Assembly: GCA_963749895.1 (NCBI GenBank)
Contig: CAVVOG010000003.1
Location: 186,001-250,000 of the forward strand
Source of the DNA: AC-51 sp963749895
GTDB taxonomy: Bacteria > Actinomycetota > UBA4738 > HRBIN12
Length of the DNA stretch: 64,000 nucleotides
Direction of reading: 5' to 3'
Below the pieces are notes generated by a model that was not told the DNA's origin, made no database searches, and saw only the letters and a program-made list of their open reading frames with translations. Shown piece by piece: positions 46,942-58,620 of this stretch (the stretch's first letter is position 1; each line of letters starts with the position of its first letter). Both the position numbers and the translations under genes were made by a program.

Positions 46942-48590
46942 CCGCGGCCGCGACGCGTTCCGTCTCCCAGGTCATCGTTGCCTGCCTGGAGAACGAAGGC
47001 GTCGAGGTCGTCTTCGGGCTGCCGGGTGAAGAGATCCTCGACGTCGTCGACGCGATCGCCTCATCCTCGATCCGGTTCGTCACCACGCGCGACGAACGAG
47101 GGGCTGCCTTCATGGCCGATACGTACGGGGCCCTCACCGGGCGGGCAGGCGTGTGCCTGGCGACGCTCGGACCGGGCGCGATCAACCTGATGCTGGGGAT
47201 CGCGAACGCGCAGCTCGACTCGCATCCGCTCGTCGCGATCGTTGCCCAAGCGGGGCTCGACCGGTTGTACAAGGAGAGCCATCAAGTCGTGGACCTCGTG
47301 TCGCTCTACCGACCGGTGACGAAGTGGGGTGACATGGTGACGCTGCGTGACGCCGCGCCCGAGATGGTTCGTAAGGCGTTCAAGCAGGCACAGACCGAGC
47401 GACCCGGCGCCTCGTTCCTCGTGCTCCCCGAAGACGTGGCGCAGCAGGTGACCGACGCGGTCCCGTTGCGCGTGAACGTGCCGCGTGACCCGTCGCCGGC
47501 CGCTCAGCAGGTCCATCGAGCCGCGGAGGTCCTCGCTCGGGCTCGTCATCCGGTGGTGCTGGCGGGCGCCGGGGTCGCCCGGGACCATGCCATGGACGCG
47601 CTCGTGCGCTTCAGCGAGCGGTTGAACGTCCCCGTCGCGACGACGTTCCTCGGCAAGGGCGCCTTCCCCGACGATCACCCGAACGCCCTGGGGACGATCG
47701 GCTTCATGGTCAAGGACTACGCGAACTTCGGGTTGGACGACGCCGACGTCGTGGTGGCCGTCGGGTACGACCTCGTCGAGTATGCGCCTCAGCGGTGGAA
47801 CCCTCACGCGGACACGTCGATCGTCCACGTTCACCGGACGGTGGCCGAAGTCGATGCGCACTACGGTCTCGAGGTCGGGCTGCAGGGCTCGATCGGGGGT
47901 TCCCTCGACGCGATCGCGACGGCGACCTCGGTCGACCATCCCCGGACCGAGGTCCCCCCGGTACGTGATCTCGTGCGTCGGGAGCTCGAACACGGGGCCG
48001 CGGATGACGCGTTCCCGTTGGCCCCGGCCAGGATCGTCGCCGACACCAGAGAGGCGATGGGGCGATCCGATGTCGTGCTCTGCGACACGGGCGCCGCGAA
48101 GATGTGGATGGCTCGCCTGTACCCCACGTACCAGCCGCTCACCTGCCTGATCTCGAACGGGCTCGCAACGATGGCCTTCGCTCTGCCCGGCGCGATCGCG
48201 GCGAAGCTCGTTCACCCGGATCGGAAGGTGCTCGCCGTCATGGGTGACGGCGCGTTCGGGATGAGCCTCAGCGAGCTCGAGACGGCGGTTCGTGAACGGA
48301 CCCCGATCGTCGTCCTCGTATGGATCGATGGTGCCTACGGGCTGATCGGATGGAAGCAGGACCTCCACTTCGGCCGGCGCTCTGGCGTGTCCTTCACCAA
48401 CCCCGACCTCGTCACCCTCGCCCGATCGTTCGGCGCGAAGGGCTACGCGATCGAGGCCGCCGGCGACCTCCTCCCGACCCTGCGGACGGCGCTCGCCGAC
48501 GACGCGGTAAGCGTGATCGCGTGTCCGGTCGACTACACGGAGAACGCCCGGCTCGTGGAGCGTCTCGGTTCCCTGGAGGGGCCTCTGTGA
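46938..48590 (+). CDS. Thiamine diphosphate enzyme, acetolactate synthase-like
   Basis: 550 residues with three TPP-enzyme domains. EVVFGLPGEEILDVVDAI, the catalytic Glu region TTRDERGAAFMADTYG, GPGAINLMLGIANAQLDS, and the TPP/Mg motif GDGAFGMSLSELETAV..WIDGAYGLI are visible. The overall pattern and KESHQVVDLV segment are closest to the catabolic acetolactate synthase (AlsS) class, not to IlvB, and no small regulatory subunit is present. It would condense two pyruvates to acetolactate; related activities cannot be excluded. GTG start overlapping the DinB stop; GNAT and MFS genes follow with overlaps. Confidence 0.85.
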   Translation: MTAAATRSVSQVIVACLENEGVEVVFGLPGEEILDVVDAIASSSIRFVTTRDERGAAFMADTYGALTGRAGVCLATLGPGAINLMLGIANAQLDSHPLVAIVAQAGLDRLYKESHQVVDLVSLYRPVTKWGDMVTLRDAAPEMVRKAFKQAQTERPGASFLVLPEDVAQQVTDAVPLRVNVPRDPSPAAQQVHRAAEVLARARHPVVLAGAGVARDHAMDALVRFSERLNVPVATTFLGKGAFPDDHPNALGTIGFMVKDYANFGLDDADVVVAVGYDLVEYAPQRWNPHADTSIVHVHRTVAEVDAHYGLEVGLQGSIGGSLDAIATATSVDHPRTEVPPVRDLVRRELEHGAADDAFPLAPARIVADTREAMGRSDVVLCDTGAAKMWMARLYPTYQPLTCLISNGLATMAFALPGAIAAKLVHPDRKVLAVMGDGAFGMSLSELETAVRERTPIVVLVWIDGAYGLIGWKQDLHFGRRSGVSFTNPDLVTLARSFGAKGYAIEAAGDLLPTLRTALADDAVSVIACPVDYTENARLVERLGSLEGPL

Positions 48591-48985
48591 GCGTGCGGGT
48601 GACGACGAGCCCGGCGGAGCTGACCGTGGCACACCTGGACGGGTTCTTCGAAGGGTGGCCGACGACACCTTCCCCTGACCGCGTCCTCGCGGCCCTGCGC
48701 GGGGCCGATGCCGTGACCCTCGCGTGGGACGGTGACCGCCTCGTCGGGTTCGCGACGGCGATCACGGACGGAGCGTTGTCCGTGGCGATCCCTCTCGTGG
48801 AGGTGGTCGCCGACCGCCGGCGCGAGGGGATCGGCTCCCGGCTGGTCACGGGTCTGGTGGAGCGGTTCGACGATCGGTACGGGATCGACCTGTGCTGCGA
48901 CGACGATGTCGTGCCGTTCTACAAGGGTCTCGGCTTCGGCCGGGTCAACGGGATGGTGATGCGTCGGCCGGAGGTCCTGCCGTGA
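48587..48985 (+). CDS. GNAT-family N-acetyltransferase
   Basis: 132 residues. VALAWDGDRLVGFATAITDG is the beta-hairpin, VEVVADRRREGIGSRLVTGLVERF the acetyl-CoA pyrophosphate loop (RRxGIG), and VPFYKGLGFGRVNGMVMRRP the C-terminal strand. Substrate unknown. The GTG start overlaps the acetolactate-synthase-like stop and its own stop overlaps the MFS start. The frame is open upstream, but that is the preceding gene. Confidence 0.85.
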   Translation: MSVRVTTSPAELTVAHLDGFFEGWPTTPSPDRVLAALRGADAVTLAWDGDRLVGFATAITDGALSVAIPLVEVVADRRREGIGSRLVTGLVERFDDRYGIDLCCDDDVVPFYKGLGFGRVNGMVMRRPEVLP

Positions 48986-50217
48986 CCGACGTGCTGCTCG
49001 ACCGTGCCGGGGTCGTCCGGCGCAACACCCGGTTGCTGATGCTGGGGCTGGCGGCGATGCAGGTGACCTTCCCGGTGTTGCTGGTGGTCGCCGGACCCGC
49101 GGCGAAGGAGATGACCGGCCGGACCGGGGCGGTCGGCGTGCTGTCGGCCGTGTACTTCGTCGCCGTCGGCGTCGGTGCCGTCGCATTCGGTCGGTGGATG
49201 GACCGGGTGGGACGACGGCCGGGGCTGATGGTGGCAGCGGTCCTCGGGGCGGTCGGCGGCATCGGATCTGCCGCCGCGATCGCGCTGGGTTCCTTCTGGC
49301 TGCTCCTCCTGGCCGCGGTCCCGTTCGGTGCGGCGAGCGGAGGGGCGAACCTCACGCGCGGCGCGGTCGCCGATATGCATGAACCCGACCGCCGCGGTCG
49401 AGCGGTCGGGCTCCTCCTCGCCGTCGGGACGATCGGTGCGGTGGGCAGCCCGTTGCTCGTGGCGGGGATCCAGCGCGTGGTCGAGGACGGTGGTCGGTGG
49501 GACCCGATGGTCGTGCCCTGGGTGATCGTGCCGATGGCCACGGCCGTCGCGTTCGTCGCCTATCTGGTCGTGCGTCCGGACCCTCGGGAACTCGCGATCG
49601 AGACGGAAGACGGGGACGCTGCCCCGGCACGCTCAGGCCGGGTGGTGCGGCGGAACCCTGCGGTCCGTCTCGCGATCTTCGCCGCCGCCGTGGGCCAGGT
49701 GGCGATGGTGGGTGTGATGACCGTGACGCCGACGGTGCTGCATGACCACGGCCATGGCTCGGGGGCGATCTCCCTGATCATCAGTGCCCACATCACGGGG
49801 ATGTTCGCGTTCGGGCCGTTCATCGGGGCTGTCATGGACCGCTTCGGGCGCCACGTCGCCCTGATCGCGGGCTTCCTGCTGAGCGTCGCCGGTGCGCTCG
49901 TGGCCGCCACGGAGGCGTCGGCGACCGCCGTCGGCGCCGGTCTCCTGCTGATCGGGCTGGGATGGTCGGCGACCTACCTCGGGTCGACCGCCGTGATCAG
50001 CGATGCCACCGAGCCGACCGAACGCGGTGCGGCGCTGGGCGTCATGGATCTGGTCGTGAGCGCGATGTCGGCGGTGGCCGGGCTGGCCGGCGGGATCGTG
50101 CTCGACCTCGCCGGCTACCGGACGCTCGGTATCGCCATGGCCATGGCCGTGACGGTCGCGCTCGTCCCCGTGGTGCGCGCGGGCTGGCGGGTCGTGCGCG
50201 CCGGCGGGCCCTCCTGA
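48982..50217 (+). CDS. Major facilitator superfamily transporter
   Basis: 411 residues with 12 transmembrane helices. The cytoplasmic loop motif GRWMDRVGRRPGLM (motif A, G-x-x-x-D-R-x-G-R-R) follows helix 2, and a second copy, AVMDRFGRHVAL, occurs in the C-terminal half. This fits a drug- or metabolite-efflux MFS protein; substrate unknown. It is the last gene of the run starting at 45767 or 46450. GTG start coupled to the GNAT gene. Confidence 0.88.
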   Translation: MTDVLLDRAGVVRRNTRLLMLGLAAMQVTFPVLLVVAGPAAKEMTGRTGAVGVLSAVYFVAVGVGAVAFGRWMDRVGRRPGLMVAAVLGAVGGIGSAAAIALGSFWLLLLAAVPFGAASGGANLTRGAVADMHEPDRRGRAVGLLLAVGTIGAVGSPLLVAGIQRVVEDGGRWDPMVVPWVIVPMATAVAFVAYLVVRPDPRELAIETEDGDAAPARSGRVVRRNPAVRLAIFAAAVGQVAMVGVMTVTPTVLHDHGHGSGAISLIISAHITGMFAFGPFIGAVMDRFGRHVALIAGFLLSVAGALVAATEASATAVGAGLLLIGLGWSATYLGSTAVISDATEPTERGAALGVMDLVVSAMSAVAGLAGGIVLDLAGYRTLGIAMAMAVTVALVPVVRAGWRVVRAGGPS

Positions 50218-50230
50218 GTCCGAGGGGCCG

Positions 50231-50236
50231 TACCAT
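50231..50236 (+). promoter_or_regulatory. -10 box of secA
   Basis: TACCAT, with a ~30-nt leader containing GAAGGA about 8 nt before GTG 50272. Confidence 0.45.
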
Positions 50237-50271
50237 AAGGGACTGAATCCCGATCGAGCGAAGGATCCAGC

Positions 50272-53018
<2,747 letters not shown>

Positions 53019-53028
53019 CCGGCTCCGC

Positions 53029-53482
53029 TCAGAGTTCCCGCACCATCAGGACGGCCGGGTTCTCGGGGCCCCAGATGTCGAGTTCCTGGATCGGCTGCGA
53101 ACCCCATCGCGCGGTAGAAGGCTCGCGTCTCCGCGTACGGCGCGTAGGGATCGCGCTCGGACAGGGTCTTCACGCAGAGATCTCGGACGCCGTCGGCCAC
53201 GAGGTGACCGATCAGGATCTCGATCAGGTGCCGTCCGGCGCCCGAGCGACGCGCCTCGGCCCGGGTCGCCATCCACGTGATCTCCGCCGTGGCGCCGTCA
53301 CGCGTCCACGTGAGGAAGGCGACGACCCCCTCGCCGTCGAGCGCGACCAGACCGTCCTGTGCGCGGATCGCGGCGGCGCACTCGCGGATCCCGTCGGGGT
53401 CGCCGAACCACTCGGGGAGCCCGGCCACGATCGCGTCGCACGCGGGGGCATCGGCTGCCTCGAGACGGCGGACGGCGATCAC
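53029..53482 (-). CDS. GNAT-family N-acetyltransferase (apparent frameshift)
   Basis: Starts at ATG 53482. The N-terminal part is a good GNAT domain (GEGVVAFLTWTRDGATAEITWMA, RRSGAGRHLIEILI, YAETRAFYRAMGF). After MGF (about 53099) the frame loses homology and would run on antisense to secA. Removing one base near 53098 instead gives QPIQELDIWGPENPAVLMV-REL and a stop at 53029-53031, the normal C terminus of this family. The annotated end assumes this repaired frame. Convergent with secA. Either a recent mutation or a sequence error; substrate unknown. Confidence 0.75.
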
Positions 53483-53502
53483 GGGCAGATGCTAGCGACC
53501 GG

Positions 53503-53508
53503 TACACT
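53503..53508 (+). promoter_or_regulatory. -10 box of prfB (leaderless)
   Basis: TACACT, 8 nt, ATG 53517; no Shine-Dalgarno sequence before the start. Confidence 0.6.
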
Positions 53509-53516
53509 CGGTCCCG

Positions 53517-54621
53517 ATGAGCGACCAGACCGATCGACTGAAGACCCTCGCCGAGCGGGTCCATGCCGCCAGGGGGTTCCTTTGACGTCGAGGGCAAGCG
53601 ATCGCAGGTCGAGGAGCTCCAGCAGCACGCCGCCGATCCGAACCTCTGGGACGACCAGGCGCGCGCCCAGCAGGTCACCTCGAAGCTCGCGCGGCTGAAC
53701 GCTGAGCTCGACCGGTTCGAGGCGCTCCAACGCAAGCTCGACGACGCCCAGGCGATCGACGAACTCCTGGAGGAGGCCGACGACCCGGAGCTCGCGAAGG
53801 AACTCGTGGGGTCGGTCGGTGCACTCGAGCGGGACCTGGAGAAGGTGGAGCTGGCGGCCCTGCTGTCGGGTCCGTACGACTCGCACGACGCGATCGCCAC
53901 GCTCCAAGCCGGCGCCGGCGGCACCGAATCGATGGACTGGGCCGACATGCTCCTGCGGATGTTCACCCGCTGGGCCGAGCAGGAGGGTTTGAAGGTCGAG
54001 GTCGACGAGGTCCATTGGGGTGAGGAAGCGGGCATCAAGTCGGCGACGTTCACGGTCCACGGCACGAACGCCTACGGCCTGCTCTCAGCGGAACGCGGCG
54101 TCCATCGTCTGGTGCGGATCAGCCCGTTCGACGCGAACAAACGGCGCCAGACCTCGTTCGCGGCACTCGACGTGATCCCCGCCCTCGACGAGGCCGAGGC
54201 GGACGAGGTCGAGGTCGACGAGCAGGATCTCCGGATCGACGTGTACCGCTCGAGCGGCCCCGGCGGCCAGGGGGTGAACACGACGGACTCCGCCGTGCGG
54301 ATCACCCACCTGCCGAGCGGCATCGTCGTGGCCTGTCAGAACGAGCGCTCGCAGCTGCAGAACAAGGCGACCGCGATGGGGATCCTCAAGGCCCGTCTCG
54401 CCGAGCTGGACCGGCAGAAGCGCGAGCAGCAGATGGACGAGATCCGGGGCGAGCGCAAGGCCGTGGATTTCGGCTCGCAGATCCGCTCCTACGTGCTGGC
54501 TCCCTATCAGATGGTGAAGGACCACCGGACCGAGGTCGAGGTGGGCGACCCCACCCGGGTCCTCGACGGCGACCTGAGCCGCTTCATCGAAGCGGAGCTT
54601 CGTCGCCGGGCGTCCGTGTAG
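53517..54621 (+). CDS. prfB: Peptide chain release factor 2 with programmed +1 frameshift
   Basis: Zero frame: ATG 53517 to in-frame TGA 53583-53585 (22 codons, MSDQTDRLKTLAERVHAARGFL). After the +1 shift, translation continues from GAC 53584 to TAG 54621, giving about 367 residues. The release domain has SGPGGQGVN (GGQ) and the codon-recognition region has RISPFDANKRRQTSF with SPF, defining RF2 for UGA/UAA. Because the gene's own UGA needs RF2, the shift autoregulates its level. Mycobacterial and streptomycete prfB genes, as I recall, lack this shift. The 3' end overlaps the convergent membrane-protein gene by 38 nt. Confidence 0.93.
53571..53586 (+). promoter_or_regulatory. prfB +1 programmed frameshift site
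   Basis: AGGGGG (internal Shine-Dalgarno-like), 3 nt, then CTT TGA C. This matches the classical E. coli RF2 site (AGGGGGUAUCUUUGAC) except for two bases of the spacer codon. Confidence 0.95.
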
Positions 54622-56923
54622 CCGCGCCGGTCACGAACGCGACGAGCCAGGCGACCGCCAGGATGCCCCACGCGACCACCGAGAGCAGGAGCCCCCGAAC
54701 GACCCACGGGTCCTCGTAGCGCAGGACGACCTCATGGCCCCCGGTCGGGACCGCGACCGCCGTGAGGAACCCGTCGGCGACCATGACCGGCGCGGGATCT
54801 CCGTCGATCGTGGCGCGCCACCCCGGGTCGAAGGTGGTCCGGACCAGCAGCACCCCCTGGCGGACCGCGCCGACGTCGACGCGGATCTCCGACAGCGACG
54901 GGGTGGTCCAACGAGCACCGCCGGGCGTCCCGGACGACAGGCGGACCCGTGGCGGCACCTCCAGGACGAGCGTCGACGACTCGTCGAACCCGCCGGCCGT
55001 CACGCGCGACAAGGCCGCCGCCGGCGAGCGGACGACCTCCCACGCACCACGGAGCTCGACGAACCGTCCCGCGTCGGCGACCTCGATGAGGTCGTAGCCG
55101 CGGTCGGTCGCCACGACCCGTCCGGGGACGGTCGGCGGTACCCCGTGCGGCACGATCAGGAAGCGGGCACCCGCCAGCCGGACGTCGGCGGGTCGTGGAC
55201 GGGACAGGACCGCGGCGTTGTACATGACGGGGAGGGGGTTCGCGGCACGGATCCACGCCCAGTAGCGGGGCAGCTGCACCGGGTTGTAGCCGAGGGTCTC
55301 GCGGACGCCGAACAAGGTCCCACGCTCGTTCGCGAGCGCCGGCCAGTCCGCTGGGTCCTGCGCGAACAGGTAACCCTTCTCGTAGGCGGCGTCGGGAGGG
55401 ACCCAGGTCAGGTACCGGTCCTCGCCGATCGCGTCCACGAAGGAGGGCGGCGCGAGGAACGCGTCGAGCTCGACGTCGGGGGCACGCAGCGGCTGGAACG
55501 CGAGTGGTGTTCCGCGCCGTCCCTCGAGCCCGAGGCGGACCTCGTCACCCGTCCACGCGCCGCCGACGGCGATCCCAACCGCGAGTTCGAGCACGAGGGT
55601 GCCGACGAGCGCCGGCCTCCACCGGGGGTCCTTCGCGGCGAGGAGGTAGACGACACAGGCCAGCGCCGCCCCGATCGCGAAGGCGAGCCAGTGCCCCGGG
55701 TGGGCCCCGAGGACGAGCGGCAGGATCAGCCACGCCCCGATGCCCGCGCCGAGCCACGGGACGAGCCCACGAGCCGGTAGGGGGTCGTCGCGGAGGCCCT
55801 GGATCCCGACCGACGCCAGGATCGGGAGGGCCAGGACCGCCACGTACCGCAGGCGCCCGGGGTTGTGCAGCAGCACGTCGCCGTACGGCAACGCGCCGAT
55901 CGCCTCGCGGATCAGGTCGGCGCCGAGCACGAGCGGGAGCAGGAGCACCCAGGTCACGCCGAGGACACCGGCGAACGCCACGGCGAGCCGCCGGCGTTCC
56001 CGAGCACGCGCCGCGAGGGGGACCGCCAGGAGCGTGACCGCGCCCGCCGCCGCCCCCGGCACAGCCGAGAACGCGAGGGGCCATCCCGCCCAGACGCCTC
56101 CCGGCATGATCGGGGGCTCTTCCTCGACCCCCGGGATCCCTCGGCCGAGACGGTCGTAGCCCTGGCCCAGCGAGGATCGTTCGATGAACTCGATCCGGGG
56201 CACGAGGACCGCGAGCGACAGCAGCGGCAGGGCGAGGATGAACACGGCCGCGCGTCCCCAGGCCGCCCCGCCTCGCCCCCACGCGTACGCGGCCAGGTAC
56301 GCGATCGCCAGGACGGTTCCGACGACGAGGCCGTGCGACAGGTGGGCGCTCGCGAGCTGCGACCACGCGAACGCGGCGAGGGCGAGCCAGCCGAGGCGTC
56401 CGCGCCAGCGGACGGCTCGGCGGAAGCCGGCCGCCCCCAGGAGCAGGACCGCGGACCACGCCATCGCGCCGGCGAACGGCATCGCGATCGCGATCTCGCT
56501 GCCGGCCATCATGCCGGCCAGCGCGAGACCGCCGATCGTCGACGCGACGTGACCCAGACCGTCGACGCGAAGGAACGCGTACGTGGCGAGCCCGGCGAGC
56601 AGGGGGTTCAGCACGACGATCGCCCTGATCGCGACCGACGGAGACAGGACCGAGAACAGCAGCATCGGCGGCGCGTAGAGCCACCCGCTCTGCGGATCGG
56701 CCGCGAACCGGTACCCCATCATCTCGTAGGGGTTCCACACGGGGATCGTGCCGTCGGCGATCGCGCGGCCCAGGAACGTCCACCGCGGCAGCCAGAAGGA
56801 CATGAGGTCCGGGTGCTCGTTCGTGAGGTTCGCGTCGAACACGATGCCGCGCAGGGCGAATACGACCAGTCCTGCGACCACCAACGGCCCCGCCACGGCG
56901 GTGGCGATCCGGCGCCACGACAT
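54584..56923 (-). CDS. Large polytopic membrane protein (YfhO-like/GT-C-type)
   Basis: 779 residues with about 12-13 transmembrane helices in the first ~470 residues, a soluble extracytoplasmic domain (about 480-730) and a C-terminal helix. The N-terminal loop VFDANLTNEHPDLMSFWLPRWTFLGRAIADGTIPVWNPYEMMGYRFAADPQSGWLYAP resembles, in pattern, YfhO and other GT-C-type proteins that use polyprenyl-phosphate sugars. FDPGWRATIDGDPAPVMVADGFLTAVAVPTG is the typical C-terminal beta domain. The ATG at 56923 lies 6 nt from a TAGGCT box, so it is preferred over GTG 56929. A role in surface glycosylation is likely but unproven. Confidence 0.78.
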   Translation of the reverse strand: MSWRRIATAVAGPLVVAGLVVFALRGIVFDANLTNEHPDLMSFWLPRWTFLGRAIADGTIPVWNPYEMMGYRFAADPQSGWLYAPPMLLFSVLSPSVAIRAIVVLNPLLAGLATYAFLRVDGLGHVASTIGGLALAGMMAGSEIAIAMPFAGAMAWSAVLLLGAAGFRRAVRWRGRLGWLALAAFAWSQLASAHLSHGLVVGTVLAIAYLAAYAWGRGGAAWGRAAVFILALPLLSLAVLVPRIEFIERSSLGQGYDRLGRGIPGVEEEPPIMPGGVWAGWPLAFSAVPGAAAGAVTLLAVPLAARARERRRLAVAFAGVLGVTWVLLLPLVLGADLIREAIGALPYGDVLLHNPGRLRYVAVLALPILASVGIQGLRDDPLPARGLVPWLGAGIGAWLILPLVLGAHPGHWLAFAIGAALACVVYLLAAKDPRWRPALVGTLVLELAVGIAVGGAWTGDEVRLGLEGRRGTPLAFQPLRAPDVELDAFLAPPSFVDAIGEDRYLTWVPPDAAYEKGYLFAQDPADWPALANERGTLFGVRETLGYNPVQLPRYWAWIRAANPLPVMYNAAVLSRPRPADVRLAGARFLIVPHGVPPTVPGRVVATDRGYDLIEVADAGRFVELRGAWEVVRSPAAALSRVTAGGFDESSTLVLEVPPRVRLSSGTPGGARWTTPSLSEIRVDVGAVRQGVLLVRTTFDPGWRATIDGDPAPVMVADGFLTAVAVPTGGHEVVLRYEDPWVVRGLLLSVVAWGILAVAWLVAFVTGAATRTPGDEAPLR

Positions 56924-56929
56924 CGTCAC

Positions 56930-56935
56930 AGCCTA
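56930..56935 (-). promoter_or_regulatory. -10 box of YfhO-like gene (leaderless)
   Basis: TAGGCT on the minus strand, 6 nt before ATG 56923, divergent from the ftsE promoter. Confidence 0.55.
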
Positions 56936-56972
56936 TCCGCGGTGCTTGCGCGGTTCTCGGTAGGGGCTCTGG

Positions 56973-56978
56973 TACGCT
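56973..56978 (+). promoter_or_regulatory. -10 box of ftsE-ftsX
   Basis: TACGCT with a ~37-nt leader to ATG 57016. No clear -35. Confidence 0.45.
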
Positions 56979-57015
56979 CGCGCAGGTTCCTTCCCCAACC
57001 TCTCCGAGCCTGCCG

Positions 57016-57696
57016 ATGATCAGCCTCCAGCGTGTCTCCAAGGCCTATCCGAAGGGTGTCGTCGCGCTCGACGACGTCTCGATCGAGATCGAGAAGGGCG
57101 AGTTCGTGTTCCTCGTCGGCCCGTCGGGCTCGGGGAAGTCGACGAGCCTTCGGTTGCTGACCCGCGAGGAAGAGCCGACCGGCGGCGAGGTCTACGTCGC
57201 CGGCAAGAACCTCGCCAAGCTCACCTCATGGGGGGGCGTGCCGAAGCTGCGGCGCAACATCGGATCGGTGTTCCAGGACTTCAAGCTGCTCCAGGACAAG
57301 ACCGTCTTCGAGAACGTGACCTTCGCCCTCGAGGTGATCGGCAAGCCGAAGCACGTGATCGACTCCCGGGTGCCGGAGATCCTCGAGTACGTCGGGCTGG
57401 GCGACAAGCTGAACAACTACCCCGACGAGCTGTCGGGCGGCGAGCAGCAACGCGTGTCGATCGCGCGCGCCTGCGTCAACCGGCCGCTCGTGCTGCTGGC
57501 CGACGAGCCCACCGGCAACCTGGACCCGAACACGAGCGTCGACATCATGCGGTTGCTCGACAAGGTGAACAAGATCGGGACGACCGTCGTGATGGCCACC
57601 CACGACCAGGCGATCGTCGACGCGATGCGCAAGCGGGTGATCGAGTTGGACAAGGGCAAGGTCGTCCGCGACCAGTCCCGGGGGGTCTACTCCTAG
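57016..57696 (+). CDS. ftsE: Cell division ATP-binding protein FtsE
   Basis: 226 residues: GPSGSGKSTSLRLL (Walker A), VFQDFKLLQDKTVFENV (Q loop), LSGGEQQRVSIARA (signature), LLADEPTGNLDPN (Walker B) and ATHDQAIVD (switch His). With FtsX it forms an ABC-type complex at the divisome that activates peptidoglycan hydrolases. Length is normal. The ftsX gene begins 1 nt after its stop. Confidence 0.95.
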   Translation: MISLQRVSKAYPKGVVALDDVSIEIEKGEFVFLVGPSGSGKSTSLRLLTREEEPTGGEVYVAGKNLAKLTSWGGVPKLRRNIGSVFQDFKLLQDKTVFENVTFALEVIGKPKHVIDSRVPEILEYVGLGDKLNNYPDELSGGEQQRVSIARACVNRPLVLLADEPTGNLDPNTSVDIMRLLDKVNKIGTTVVMATHDQAIVDAMRKRVIELDKGKVVRDQSRGVYS

Positions 57697-57697
57697 C

Positions 57698-58609
57698 GTG
57701 CCGCGCTTCGAGTACTACTTCCGCGAGACGGCCTCGGGCCTGCGGCGCAACGGCATCGTGGCGTTCGCGGCGATGTCCACCGCTTTCATCGCCCTGTTCC
57801 TGTTCGGGCTGGCCCTGCTGATCGGCCGGCAGCTGAGCCTTGTGATCGACGCCTACACGCGCAACGTCGAAGTCGCGATCTACCTGACCGACCCGGTGAA
57901 GGAGGACATCCGCGCGAACCTCGAGGCGACCCTGCTGGAGCTACCCGCCGTCGCCGAGGTCGAGTACGAGAACAAGGATCAGGCCTACGAACGCTTCAGG
58001 GAGCTCTATCGGAACCAGCCGACGATCGTCGAGAACACCGATCCCGACGCGATCCCGGCTTCGCTGCGCGTGAAGCTGACCGACACGTCCCAGTACGACC
58101 AGGTCGCTGCCGCGATGGGATGCGCCCCGAACGAGGAGACCGGACGGGTCGAGTGTGCGCAGCCTGGTGTCCGGGAGGTCCGCGACTACTCGGACCTGCT
58201 CGACCGGCTGAGCACGATCAACCGCGTGCTGTCGCGCGGGATCTTGTCGGTCGCGATCTTGATGCTCGCGTCGGCCGTCGCCCTCGTCGCGAACACGCTG
58301 CGGATGGGCATGTTCGCCCGGCGTCGCGAGATCGGCATCATGCGCCTCGTCGGGGCGACGAACTGGCGGATCCGCACGCCGTTCATGATCGAGGGGCTCG
58401 TCGAGTCGCTGATCGGAGCCGGGCTCGCGATCATGGCGCTGTTCCTGGTCAAGGTGGTGTTCGTCGACCAGCTGCGCGGGGAGATCGCCTTCCTCCCACT
58501 CGTGCGGAACTCCGACGTCATCGCGATCGCGCCGTGGATCGCGATCGTCGCCGTCGTGATCGCCCTGATCGCGGGACTGATCGGGATGCGCCGGTTCCTC
58601 GACGTCTAG
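57698..58609 (+). CDS. ftsX: Cell division protein FtsX
   Basis: 303 residues with four transmembrane helices: one near residues 25-45, an extracytoplasmic loop (about 50-170) and three towards the C terminus. NVEVAIYLTDPVKEDIRANL and VREVRDYSDLLDRLSTINRV are conserved loop and FtsX-domain segments; FARRREIGIMRLVGATNWRIRTPFMIEG is the family core. It transmits ATP hydrolysis by FtsE to cell-wall hydrolases outside. GTG start. The TAG stop is the first half of the smpB -10 box. Confidence 0.94.
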   Translation: MPRFEYYFRETASGLRRNGIVAFAAMSTAFIALFLFGLALLIGRQLSLVIDAYTRNVEVAIYLTDPVKEDIRANLEATLLELPAVAEVEYENKDQAYERFRELYRNQPTIVENTDPDAIPASLRVKLTDTSQYDQVAAAMGCAPNEETGRVECAQPGVREVRDYSDLLDRLSTINRVLSRGILSVAILMLASAVALVANTLRMGMFARRREIGIMRLVGATNWRIRTPFMIEGLVESLIGAGLAIMALFLVKVVFVDQLRGEIAFLPLVRNSDVIAIAPWIAIVAVVIALIAGLIGMRRFLDV

Positions 58610-58612
58610 GCT
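58607..58612 (+). promoter_or_regulatory. -10 box of smpB overlapping the ftsX stop (leaderless)
   Basis: TAGGCT, whose TAG is the ftsX stop, then 8 nt and ATG 58621. Confidence 0.6.
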
Positions 58613-58620
58613 TGGCGCTC

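Noticed and set aside
46938..48590. Loss of the TPP/Mg-binding Asn in the acetolactate-synthase-like enzyme (WID instead of WND)
   Set aside because: In the AlsS class the corresponding metal ligand appears to be the Asp, which is kept, so the enzyme is probably active.
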